Shown here: piece by piece, positions 47,865 through 59,500 of the stretch
Position numbering within the stretch: the stretch's first letter is position 1
Layout of the letters: each line of letters begins with the position of its first letter
DNA from: Pisolithus tinctorius
Lineage: Eukaryota > Basidiomycota > Agaricomycetes > Boletales > Pisolithaceae
Length of the DNA: 64,000 nt
NCBI GenBank assembly: GCA_024663395.1
Contig: JANFAH010000013.1
Location: 620,001 to 684,000, forward strand
Direction of reading: 5' to 3'
Position numbers and translations under genes: made by a program
The notes under the pieces: generated by a model
What the model was told of the DNA's origin: nothing
Databases searched by the model: none
The model's input: the letters and a program-made list of their open reading frames with translations, nothing else

Positions 47865-48071
47865 TCATTGCTCAAGGCCTGGGGTAGTACATATTCTGAT
47901 GATCTGGACTCGGGGTGCTGACATTTCTGCCAACAACGGTGCAACAGCTGCACCGAATATGGCCCCCGAGATGAAAGGATCAGCGCGTCGCAACCTCGAG
48001 ATAAGAAGATACAAAGCGTCGGCGACACGGTCAAGGAGAGGAGTGCGCACGGGGGACAAGCTCATGGTCAA
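47865..48071 (-). CDS. Small ORF with a hydrophobic segment (68 aa), uncertain
   Basis: Lies 45 bp beyond the stop of the CFIm25-like gene on the same strand. It contains one possible membrane segment (ISGAIFGAAVAPLLAEMSA, residues 34-52) after an Arg-rich stretch. No family recognised. It could be a small membrane protein or chance. Confidence 0.3.
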   Translation of the reverse strand: MTMSLSPVRTPLLDRVADALYLLISRLRRADPFISGAIFGAAVAPLLAEMSAPRVQIIRICTTPGLEQ

Positions 48072-48116
48072 ATTCTAAGGATACAGTCTATTGCCCTCTC
48101 TTTCTGCGCGAAGTTA

Positions 48117-49085
<969 letters not shown>

Positions 49086-49977
49086 CGTGGACGACGACCA
49101 CGACGACGACGAGAAGAGGCACGTGACTAGAGAGGTGTGCCCGTCATACGAACTCCGACGCGGGCTGTGGTAGTCGAGAAGTCCACGGTTCGATTTTGCA
49201 TTGATGCATCAACACACCACTCATTTGGCATTGTTTATTTTTCACCACCCAGGAGGGCAAATAATCTGCTGGGAGATGATTGCTAGATAGTCTCTGGTGA
49301 CAGCGTGATCTTCTCTGCAGACCCACCAGCTAAAACTCAAGTAAACTGGAGAACATGTTGCTTTTGATGCTGTGCTCTCCAGAATGAATGTCACAAATTT
49401 CTTGGGCATGTGATAAGAACCTTATAATACCTGTTAAGGGTGGCTGTTCACACTCCCATTATATCAAAGCCCTCTGGGCACTCCTGGATGCATTTGGAAA
49501 AAGCATGCAGCAAATTTTTATCTATTATGTAGGATGGTAGATAACATATCTGTGGTTTGGTCAGTTGTGGTAAGTTTGGTCTCAGCAGGACACATGAGCA
49601 ATCTTCAATGAGCCTTTGGCATGCAGCTATCTTTCATTGTACATAGTTTCTCTCTAAGGAACGAAGCGTTCGAAACACGTGGATGGGTATTCTGCGAAGA
49701 GACCCGCCCAAATTTGCTAGATGAGTGGTGTTCGGACGCGGGAAGCGGTCACGTGATCGCGACATTTGCGCGGCAAGTACTCACATCTGCTAAGACGCGA
49801 ATATTACATAATAGGGGCAACATCCCGGGTCAACCCCCTGACCCCTCGTAACCCTTATGCTAGTGTGTCCTAAAGGTATGGGTTAAGAGGGGGTTCAACT
49901 GTAGTTGGTGACACACATTCTACGTGGATTACATCCACTCACCACCGTTCGACGAAGAGTGCGCCGTTTACTCCAAC
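49086..49977. other. Intergenic stretch, no gene seen
   Basis: The middle (about 49200-49620) is A+T-rich and transposon-like in composition, set in G+C-richer flanks. The right part has a CACGTGATCG word and a pair of CCCTGACCC/GGTTAAGAGG words near 49840-49900. I could not define element borders. Confidence 0.4.
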
Positions 49978-52082
49978 ATGATTGGCAATGTCTCCCTATC
50001 CGACGACGGAGGTATAAACTACTCCTCTGACCACAACAGTCTCTTGGAGAACGGCTCCTCCCACTCCTCTCCCAACGAAGTCCCTGAGATCGAGGCCTGC
50101 CTTTACTATTTCGGTCTCCGGGGCCCCAGGCATCGCGGTCCCAAGTTGATCTTTCGGACGTCCAAGGATGTCTTCCCAGCGCCCTCGGGGCCAGAGCAAC
50201 ATCCTCGTCACATGAGGCTTCTGCCAGTCTATGACCACCACATACTTAGCAAGGGCGATCTGTGGCCCACGATTCGTTCCGAGGTTCGTGACCCCCTCGA
50301 AGCGCAACAATCTGCGGACTGACATTCGTTCCCAGGTTGTCAGACTTCTCGACCGGCGAAACATCCAGCTCTCATCTGTCGACCTTGTTCGTTTCAGCTG
50401 GGTTAAGCACGACGAGGAGAATGAAGATGACGAAGATGACGAGGAGGACGAGGACGACGGAGATGACCAGGAGAATGAGGACGACGAGGATGACCAGGAG
50501 AATGAAAACGACGAAGATGACGGGACCGACGAGTATGACCCCGACATCGGGTTTTTGCCGTCCAGGACAGTGGTTACCACACCCGTCACGATTTGGGTGG
50601 GAGTCTTGCCCGATACTCTTACCGGCGAGGTGGCATTCAAATCTTCCAACGACATCCTCGATCTCCTCAAGGAGCACGGCATTTCCGACGTCGATGTTGC
50701 GTACCGTGAGTCAGTGGCTAAGGGTTCCAGTGGTCCTGAACTGTTCGCACCCGTCTGGGATTTCGATCCCCTCAAGGCCGTCATCGATCCCGTGACTACG
50801 TCACTTAGCCTGCCAATTGCTGGCTTCGAGACGCTCTATAGCCAGGGAAAATTGGGTTTCTACTTCAAAGTGGGTCGAGATCTGTACGCCGTCACGGCCC
50901 GCCACGTCCTGTTCCCTGAAAACGAAGGTAATAATGCATACTCCTACGTCGGTACGTTCTTTTCCCCGAGAAGATGAGCGCAATTCTGACTACACCTACA
51001 AAGCCGGGCCCAAGAAGGAGGTCGTCCTCATGGGCAGCAAAGATTTTAACGACTTCCTCGCGTCTATCCAGGACCATATCGACATCATGAACCACACGGT
51101 TGGTATCTTGGAGCGGCGGGCTACGACGTTAACGGCTAGGGCAGAGGGCGATGGCCCTACCGCTAAGCAGGCGGCAAAGGAGCTGGAGGTGACTCGACGC
51201 CAGCTGCCCAAGACACGAGAGGCGATTGAGGCGCTCAAGAATTTCTTTGTGAAAATGAAGACGGAGTGGACGAGCCCCAAGGACTGGATCATTGGACACG
51301 TCGTCTGGGCACCTCCCGTCAGTGTCCATGCCGCCCCTCACAGTTATACGGTGGATGTTTGCGTCATCGAGCTCGACAAGAAGAAGTTCTTGAAAAACTT
51401 CAGGGGCAACGTGCTCGACTTAGGTGCGTCATGATCCGTCTAGCTAAAGGTGTCTAATCTAACTGTTCATGTTCCAGGCCCTGAGATCGGCCCCGGCAAG
51501 TTTATTAGCTTGATGTACCCTCCCGTCGATTCGCCGTCCGACTTCGATTATCCAGTCGACCGTCTCCTCAAGCTCCGAGGCATTCTCTCCGCAGAAGAGA
51601 TATGCACGCCGAATAACAAAGACCACAAAGGCGACCCCATGCGATACGTTATAAAACGCGGTCTCACCACGCTCACCACGATTGGCTGTTTGAATGGATT
51701 TGAGTCTTATGTTCGCCGCTACTTTGCCTTAGGCAGCCGCGATTCGGTGGAAACAGCAGTCTACCCTTATGATACTATCTCCGGTCCGTTCTCTAGGGGC
51801 GGGGACTCTGGGTCCATCATCGTCGACGCCCTCGGCAAGTTCGTCGCCCTCCTCACCTGTGGCACGGGACCAACCGATTCCTCCGAAATCACGTTTGGGA
51901 CGCCAATGCACTGGCTCTGGGACATCATCAAGACTCAGTTCCCGGTGCCGACCTCTATTTCGATGCCGACGACAACTAGGTTCGTCTCTCCCTTCCGCCT
52001 CATCCTTTCGTACTCTACCTTGTCCCCATTGTCTACGGCTCGTAATCTACTAGTTGGTTGTTGGAGCAGACGGATGCTTTAA
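49978..52082 (+). CDS. Trypsin-like (PA clan) protein with acidic tract, 4 exons, ~648 aa
   Basis: Exons 49978-50283, 50336-50951, 51004-51423 and 51478-52082 join in frame; introns are 52-54 bp with CTGAC or CTAAC branch sites. After an N-terminal domain (YFGLRGPRHRGPKLIF) comes a run of about 45 mostly Asp/Glu residues (about 125-170). A protease-like part follows: AVTARHVLFP with the likely catalytic His (about 289), a coiled-coil-like insertion (RRATTLTARAEGDGPTAKQA, about 345-390), and SRGGDSGSIIVD with the likely catalytic Ser (about 556). The third residue (Asp) I could not place. There is no signal peptide, so it is probably intracellular. The protein resembles uncharacterised mushroom proteins annotated as peptidase S1-like. 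The last exon may be spliced further, since GTTCGT at about 51980 could be a donor. Confidence 0.75.
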
Positions 52083-52840
52083 CTGATGAACTGCAGCTTT
52101 GGTTCATTTCTCTCCCCTTCCTCGTTCTTTCGTACTTATAACGAACGACCTTGACGTCCAGGCCCTGGATTCGGACTCGCCATTCAGGTATGTCTTGTTC
52201 TTTTCCCGTTATTCGTGCCGTGCAGTTAATAACTTTCGTCGACGGTTTAGGCCTTGGACTCATGGATTCATCGCGTTGATTATTGTAGCTTCTCGTTGTC
52301 AGACACCCCCAACTTCCATGTACTATCTATCTCCCTCCCGGCTCGTATGTTTCTCCCTCCCCTACCCCAACTCACTTGACTCTCCCCCCTCGTATAAGCC
52401 CCACTCAGTTATTACTCCCTCTATGCCAAATAAATATTATCGTTGACGTTGTTTAAGTGGCGCGTGATAAGTCATGTTTTTTCTGGCCAGCCTGCACGTG
52501 CAACGCCCCCACAACAATAATGATGAATGTGCAAAACAGCCAATCATGTTCCCCTCCGCCCGCGGTGTTTGCACTTCTACGAGGCGGATGACTCACCAAC
52601 ATTGATATTAATGCAAAGGTGCCGGTCCCTGGGACCTCGTAACGCGATATGAAGAACATCGAGTGGCTATAGAGGCCAGACCGCGCGACCAACCATGTGA
52701 TGCGAGTTCCCTCACACCAGCCCGCACGTGGAGACTGCACAGTAGCACTGATTATACGACCGCCCAACGCCCCATGAAAGCATTATCACTGTCTCACTGA
52801 CAAAGCCAGATTTTCGTTTGAAGACTCGACTGAGAGCATC
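52083..52840. other. Convergent intergenic region, no gene seen
   Basis: Lies between the 3' ends of the protease-like gene (+) and the CTD-kinase subunit gene (-). A pyrimidine-rich stretch (52320-52400) and AAATAAATATTATCG near 52428 may serve 3'-end formation. Some splice-like borders near 52180-52250 could belong to extra 3' exons of the protease-like gene. Confidence 0.35.
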
Positions 52841-54114
52841 CTATGATAAATCCATAGGCTCTTCCCCGCCACCTTCATCGACCGAGCCCATCCCACCAGA
52901 GCCCTTCCTGCGCAAATGCGGATAACACAATTCCCTCTCCTCCATAACGACCTCCACGTCATCCTCATTCCAGTCGCTCGTTGTCTCCCACTCATTTTCG
53001 AATTCGATGTCCAGCGCAACTTCTGCATTCTCCGCATCGCTCAGGGGTAGAAAGGATGCGAGCCCGTAGGGGTTATACGCAATCGCATGTCCGGGTGCAG
53101 TCGAGGACTGCGCCTGTGTTTGCACCCAGCGCTTCTCACGTAGTCGTTTGTGTCGTTCACGATCTTCTTCCATACGCTTGACTATGTCTCCTCGTGAAAG
53201 ATGAGGTTCCGCGTTTTTGTTTGCTGCGGTCGAGCCGGTGCCGGAAGCCACGGTAGCTTGGCTTTGGCGTGTGGTGAGGATCTGCATGACTTGGTCTACC
53301 TTTTGAGGATCTATCACCCGCTTCGTCCGCCAATTTTGAAGGATCTGTGAGGGCGCGTGAGTGATTGCATGAGCAAGCCGAGCCCTCGGAAATCACGCAA
53401 GACCCTCGTCGTACAGCGAGGATCGGGAAGCTCACTTGTTTAGTGCTAGTAAGGTTCGGTAGACCTTGTCTGCCTACTGGCACCACACACTCTACGATCT
53501 GTGCAAGGTCTCGAGCGACATAATCGACGTAAAACGCGTGGTTTGCCTGCTTCGCCTGTCTGTTACAAAGTCCCAGTCAATAAGTTATTCCAACGATGAG
53601 AAACCAAGGAAGCTCAGAACATGGAAAGGGACTCACGAAGACGATTCAACGGGCTGGGGTTGATGGGATTTGGCTAGTAGGGACGTTTCACATAGGGAGT
53701 CTAAGAAATATAGAATGTTGACACGATGGTTTATCGAGCCCTGTGAACGAGCATGAAGGGATAATAAGCACTAATGTTTGACATAGCCTGGACTGGTTCG
53801 TCTATGGAGGTAGGCATGACCATCTCCATTCATCAAGGAACCAAGGTGGAAGAGAAGAAATTGCAGCGTGTACGTGCCTTCTGACATTCCTCCATGATGC
53901 ATTCCCATAAATCCTCCCCGCATTTTGCGAAATACTTGAGTGCATAACTGACGACCTTTTGGATGGATTGTTGCGTGCTACATGTCAAATACCCCATTCA
54001 ACGGAAGGTAAGGTGATCTTTAATGGCCATCGTCGTTGACCCAGTCAGAGACACTCACGCGCTGAGCTTGCGCAACAAGCCAAGGAATTGCATGCGCACT
54101 TCGAATGGATCCAT
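52841..54114 (-). CDS. CTD kinase subunit gamma (Ctk3-like)
   Basis: Starts at 54114 with MDPFEVRMQFLGLLRKLSA. After an 81-bp intron it continues QQSIQKVVSYALKYFAKCGE, DLWECIMEECQ, then VNILYFLDSLCETSLLA, YVARDLAQIVECVVP, a Lys/Arg segment with VIDPQKVDQVMQILTTRQ, and a last exon (52841-53317) with RMEEDRERHKRLREKRWV and FENEWETTSDWNEDDVEVV. The N-terminal helical part is a CID-like domain. In yeast Ctk3 joins Ctk1 and Ctk2 in the kinase that phosphorylates Ser2 of the RNA polymerase II CTD. About five exons; the inner borders are only approximate. No frame breaks seen. Confidence 0.85.
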
Positions 54115-54587
54115 TTGAAAGTCTTGGAAATGACGGTTGTCGCAAGAAGGCGTCAACAAACAGACGCTCGATATGAAAGGGCGATGGAAGTGGACTCGGC
54201 ACTAGTGGATGATGGTCGGACTGAAAACTGAGGGGTACGGCGACGGCGCGCCGGTCCACATCCAGTTTGGCACCGGTGAGAAGTATAGGATAACACGACG
54301 GTCAATCATCGAAAATCTCAACTTGGGACTTGCGATGCGACGTAGACCGTCCATCATTGGAAACGGACAGGAGACGGGTTACAACTCAACGCTGAGGTGG
54401 AAAATCCAATCTGAGTCGAATGTGTTGTTGACTACTCTCCATATCATAAAAATATCTATCACTAAAGCACTCTGGAACTACTTTCCGTTGTCCCTACAGC
54501 ACCGACGTCCATTGGTACATGCAACGCATCCAAAATGCCTTCGAGCTGGTCATTTCCGCCCAACCTGGCTATTTCCGCACGGACCTA

Positions 54588-55830
54588 TCACGGTGGGGCG
54601 ATAAAATTAGCTGTGGGTGAGGACCAGAAACCATTCGAATGGCATCGAACCTGTTGTTCCAGCGAACTTGTCACGTTGAGCGTGTAATCAAACGAAGATG
54701 TCTTGTAGCGGAGGTGGTCGATGGTATGGTGTTTCAAGGTGGGAGTCGTGGGCCGCTTCTGAAGAACATCTACAAGAGGCGCGGGATGTAAGTGTAGTCC
54801 GCAAAGACGACGTGGAGGTAGAGCACGCCCTCGCTCCGGAAGATGAACATTAGTACGCACTCAGTATAACGCGGTTCTTTTCGTCTGCTCGCACGCCGTG
54901 AACGATGGGAAAAGAGAACTTTCCCTCAGTAAGATCTTCCGCAAAGCCTTTGTTATTCGAGTACTAAGTTTGGGGGGAGGCCAAGTGCCACGAGTCAGTT
55001 AATGGCGGTCGTAGAGTAAGGGACGAACCTCTGTACTCTGAAGGTTCATATAGTCATCGCGGATCTGGAAGTACACTCCAAAAAGGTTCACCAACGGCAC
55101 ATAGTCACTTCATCCAGTCAAAAAAGTTGACTCTGAATCGTATAATCAATATGCGATCGGTAACTGAGAGGGCTTACACGTCAATGTTGGTCGTTGCACA
55201 AGCCATCATGAGCTTGATGGCGATTCTGAACAAACCACCGGTCTCTAGTACATAAACTTCAGCATGATGACAGTACGGAAGAGAACTAAATCCTCAACTG
55301 TTGTTGACCATGGAGATATACTCCTGCTCCGTCGGGCATTGCAACGAATCCCTCCAAAAGATCTCGAGACCCTGTCCTCGATGAAGTGCAAGCAACTCTT
55401 CCGTCACGACGAGGTCCAAGTCCTTATTTGCCACTACCCTGACTTCGTCGTCCTTGGGGTCATGGTTCCTTAATATCGCCAACTCCTTGTACGCCAAGAA
55501 ATACACGTAGTTGGCGGTGTTGATTGTCTGCGGAATACCATATATTCGATGGGCCACTGGTTGACCCCTCCGGAGTTGTGCTCCGTCCTCAATATCATCC
55601 ACCATCAAACTGGCACTATGCAACATCCGCACGACGCGCGATATGACATCGAGTTGCTCGCGAGGAACTGAGAGCCATTTGTTGAAAGCTTCGATGAGTA
55701 ACGTGCGGATTTCTTTCCCAGGTTTTGAGGTGATGTAGGTGTATGGTTCCAGTATCACCCTCTCAGATGACTCTGGCCAGAAGGCAGGTTCTTGTATAGG
55801 AGAGAGTAAGTTGGATATGTCGAGCGGCAT
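54588..55830 (-). CDS. Geranylgeranyl diphosphate synthase
   Basis: The first exon (55830 to about 55294) has [20 protein letters not shown] with the first Asp-rich motif DDIED (residues 78-82), [13 protein letters not shown], and [12 protein letters not shown]. Further exons give [34 protein letters not shown] with the second Asp-rich motif, [20 protein letters not shown] and [20 protein letters not shown]. This is the trans-prenyltransferase that makes C20 diphosphate from farnesyl diphosphate and isopentenyl diphosphate for protein prenylation, carotenoids and other terpenoids. No terpene cyclase or P450 lies nearby, so a primary role is likely. The C-terminus after SLEQQ departs from the family and may need another intron or reflect a frame change. 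Confidence 0.85.
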
Positions 55831-56513
55831 GAAGATTTGCTTGAAGGAATACGACTGGATGAAGTTCTAATATATAGTGTTTCAAAGGAGGTATTTACTG
55901 CGCCCCCCCGCTGCGGCTGCAGCTATTCCGGTGGAGCTTCGATGAGATGCTAGTGTAACTCAGGGATAACTGGGCTACACGTGAAACTCGCCCGAAAGAA
56001 ATGCAAGTGACTGCCAGATTCCCTTGGTTAAAGTCAGGTTGTGGACGATCGCAGGAGAAGATCGGACGCTGTTGTTTTATTAGTTGTTCATTTTTGTAAG
56101 GATTCGGTCCGACGCTGTCGACCGTATGGTTAGATGTTGGTTTCTTTATGACAGATCTTTGACTTTTCTCATTTATTCTCTGATCCTACTTAGCCCGTAC
56201 AGATACTCTGACATATCTCGTGCCTAAGTCTCTACCCTATAAAATAGGCCATGTATCGTACTGTACGGGGACTTCTTTTCTACCTCGAAATAAGACACTA
56301 TTGTCTGGAAACCCGAGTAGACGAAGAATCCTTCTTGTTGTGCCGCCGTTAAAAGTTCTACACTTCTTATCGGCGTTACATATTTTTTTCCTACAAAAAA
56401 TCAAGGTCTTACCTCGAACGCAATAACAAAAACTCCAGATACCTTCTCGATCATTCGCAGAACTGATCCGCTGTGAAGACAAGAGTAAGTATCATACACT
56501 CAATAAACAAAAA
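55831..56513. promoter_or_regulatory. GGPPS upstream region and probable 5' LTR/leader of the gypsy element
   Basis: The sequence TGTAACTCAGGGATAACTGG near 55953 looks like the start of a basidiomycete gypsy LTR, and the region runs to the gag start at 56514. I could not fix the LTR's 3' end or a primer-binding site, and the 3' LTR lies outside the window, so the limits are open. The GGPPS promoter should lie in the first ~100 bp (on the minus strand). Confidence 0.4.
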
Positions 56514-59500
56514 ATGGTTAATACCCGTGCCTCTACCCGCCGAGCTACGAGAGCTCGAGCATCATCATTACCTCCCAGTCCACTGACGGCTCAGCCTGGT
56601 GCTGACATCGTCGACAACTCCCCACTCCCAAAATTAACTCCACTAGGAAGTCAATACTCCACCCCTATCGAAAGGCCCGTCGCGGATAACGTCCGGAGTT
56701 ATAGCGACGTGGTAAGAACAGGCTCGAGGGATCCAAGCCCGATGTCCAAAGAAGTGATCGCTAACGTCCCTGGCTCGAGAGTTAGCTCGCCAGTGGACCC
56801 AGGCTTGAGAGCTATCTCGCCAACGTACCTTGGCTTGAGAAATACCTCGCCCACTCGGCCAGGCTTGAGAGCTACCTCGCCGATGTGCCCTGAACTGAGG
56901 CCTGTCCCGTCAAGGCCTCCTGGCTTGAGAGTTAACTCGCCAGTAAACCCCGGTGATAAGGAAATCCCGGGAGCTGAAAACGCTCGCACCGTTAGAGTCT
57001 GGGTACCGACTCACGAAGTAAGCGAGATCCCACCCGTTCACGTCCGATGCGACTCCATCTTTCCTGCAAGCGAAGTAGATGTCGAGCAAGGTGATTGGAC
57101 GGAAGTTACGCGTAAACGATCACGAGAGCGACGCGCTCATAGTTTATTGAGATCTGATCAGAGAGACGTCGTCCGAAAGGCCGAAAGACGACTGACGCCG
57201 GATGAGCAGGACAGGATCCGAAGAAGATCGCTGTCCCTGACGAGAAATAACCTCGATAGCACCACAACGGAAGGCGATGAGCCACCGATCCCCGGAAATC
57301 GCAAGGGAAAGGGACCCGACCCAAGGAACTGGGGGGGCCTGGACCTTAGCGATAGAGAAATAGATCCAGAAGCGCAACGCGCTACTCTCGCATCCTGGAA
57401 TATTGCGAGTAAGTTAGCATACAAAGGGAATGATGACCTACCGGGACCCTCGCAGAAAGCTGATGCAGAGGGTGCCGTTTCAAGTGAAGAGGATGTTCCC
57501 CAGAGCACGGCTAACGACCGAACCTTTAAAAAGAAAAAGTCAAAGCGTAAGGGTAAGGATAATAAAACCACATCCAAATCGTCCAAGGTTCCTCCCAATC
57601 CCGTAAAAGATATGGTGGATAGAGTTGTACGTCAAGACCACAAACGACGTGAGCGACAAAGGACTCTGAAAGCGATGGAGCCTGTGAAGCAAATTAATCC
57701 CAAAAGTTACATCGGATTAGCATTCAAACGACTCGAAAAGGACGAGAGACGCACCAGTAGGACAAAGAGGAAACATAAGTCCTCTCGTCGATGCGAATCA
57801 TTCGATGATAGCGATTCTGACCGTAGTTCGAGTGACGATTCTGAAATCAGCTCCTCAAGTGACGACCCGAGCTCGGGTCCTAGCAGCTCGAGTAATGACG
57901 ATTCGACTTCGAGCTCAGACGACACTTCGAGCACATCTGGCAGCTCTTCAAGCTCCAGTATGTCCTCGGACGACTCTAGTAGGTCGCGAGAACATCGACG
58001 GCGAGGGCGGTCCAAGCGGCCAAGAAACCGTAGTCACCGATCACATAAATTGAAGAAGAGATCCCGATCACGTCGGAAGACGACGCTAAAACCAATCCCA
58101 CCCACGAAGTACGACGGGTCGGACAACCCTCATGCGTTCCATTGTTTCGTAACAGAAGGGACTGCATATGTTGAAGATGGTCGTGTGGAGACTAAGAAGC
58201 GCGCGTTTATTTTGTCGCACTACCTAACGGGAAAGGCGCATGAGTTCTACGTGCGCGAAGTGTCTGGAGACCCCTACAAGTGGAGGTTATCGGATTTCTT
58301 TCACCAGAGTCTGCTGACTTTGACCAAGCAATGTGGTAGTTACCACAAAAGCAGTTACAGAATTCATGGCAACTACCACTTCCCAATATAGACAATGCCC
58401 CCTGAGTGACAACCTCTGTCGGTGTTTGAAAAAAAATCAGATTGGAATGTTCCCACGGCAGGTTGCCCTGTCATGAATATTGATAATTTGCACCTGTACT
58501 GTGGCTATACAAATGAGCATGTGACCAGTAGATGTGATGGTCACATGATGAGTGACATAAGCAGAGATGACCCTAGATCACGTGATTTTTACGTAATCGA
58601 TTACGTGATGGCGATCATCTGGAGCGTTCTGTTACGTAATTTATCACGTGATCGTGGGAAAATATGCATGTGACTTTATCGATGTCACATGACAAGGTAC
58701 AATCATAGATCATCCAACCTATTACATAATGATCACATGTCAGTTTCTCCCCAGAACACTTGGTTATGTAATGGGTCACGTGATTGTGAGACAATAGACA
58801 TGTGACCACTCATGCAGCATCACATGACAAGGTACAATCATAGATCATGTGACCTTTTACATAATGATCATGTGGCAATAACTCTCCGGTCCATTGGCTT
58901 ATGTAATAGGTCACATGACTGTACTCATCATGTGATCTCACCTCTAGCACTCTGCACGTGACTCAATCCATATCACATGACCAGCAATCCCACCCCTATT
59001 CGCATGCTGGGCATTCGTGGCTGTGCTAAAAATGCGAATTGTGTCCCCACCCATTCAATTCTTGACATATGGATCTGAATTTTTGTGTGTAGAATAGGCT
59101 ACCATGTTGCTACACATTGTCAAAGGCACAGGCTGTCTTGTCCAGCAGTTGCTGAGATATAATGGAAATGAAAATGCCAACAAAACATCACACCATTCAA
59201 CTTACACACCCTTCATGCCATATCTGACACTTCAGAAGGGTTGGACACATGCATATCAATTCATAGACAAAGTTTGGTGTCACCCCACTCAGATCTGAGA
59301 GAGCAAGATGCAAAATAAAGATTCAAGAGTGTGGGAAAGTGGGAAAAAGTCCCAAAATAACATATGGAGATTTTGAAAACATATCAAAAATGTGGATTTG
59401 CACACATCACAGTGACCCTGCCAACCCCAGACATTGGGTGAGGAATGCAGCAATATGGCCTACCATGTTGGCACCATGTGCCTGGTGAGATATCCCTTTA

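Noticed and set aside
50372..50677. Antisense ORF rich in Val/Ile/Leu, like a membrane protein
   Set aside because: It is the complement of the Asp/Glu-coding tract; the sense gene has spliced, conserved protease-like parts.
54588..55830. Part of a terpenoid biosynthesis cluster
   Set aside because: Only a prenyl synthase is present; neighbours are housekeeping genes and a retrotransposon, with no cyclase or P450.
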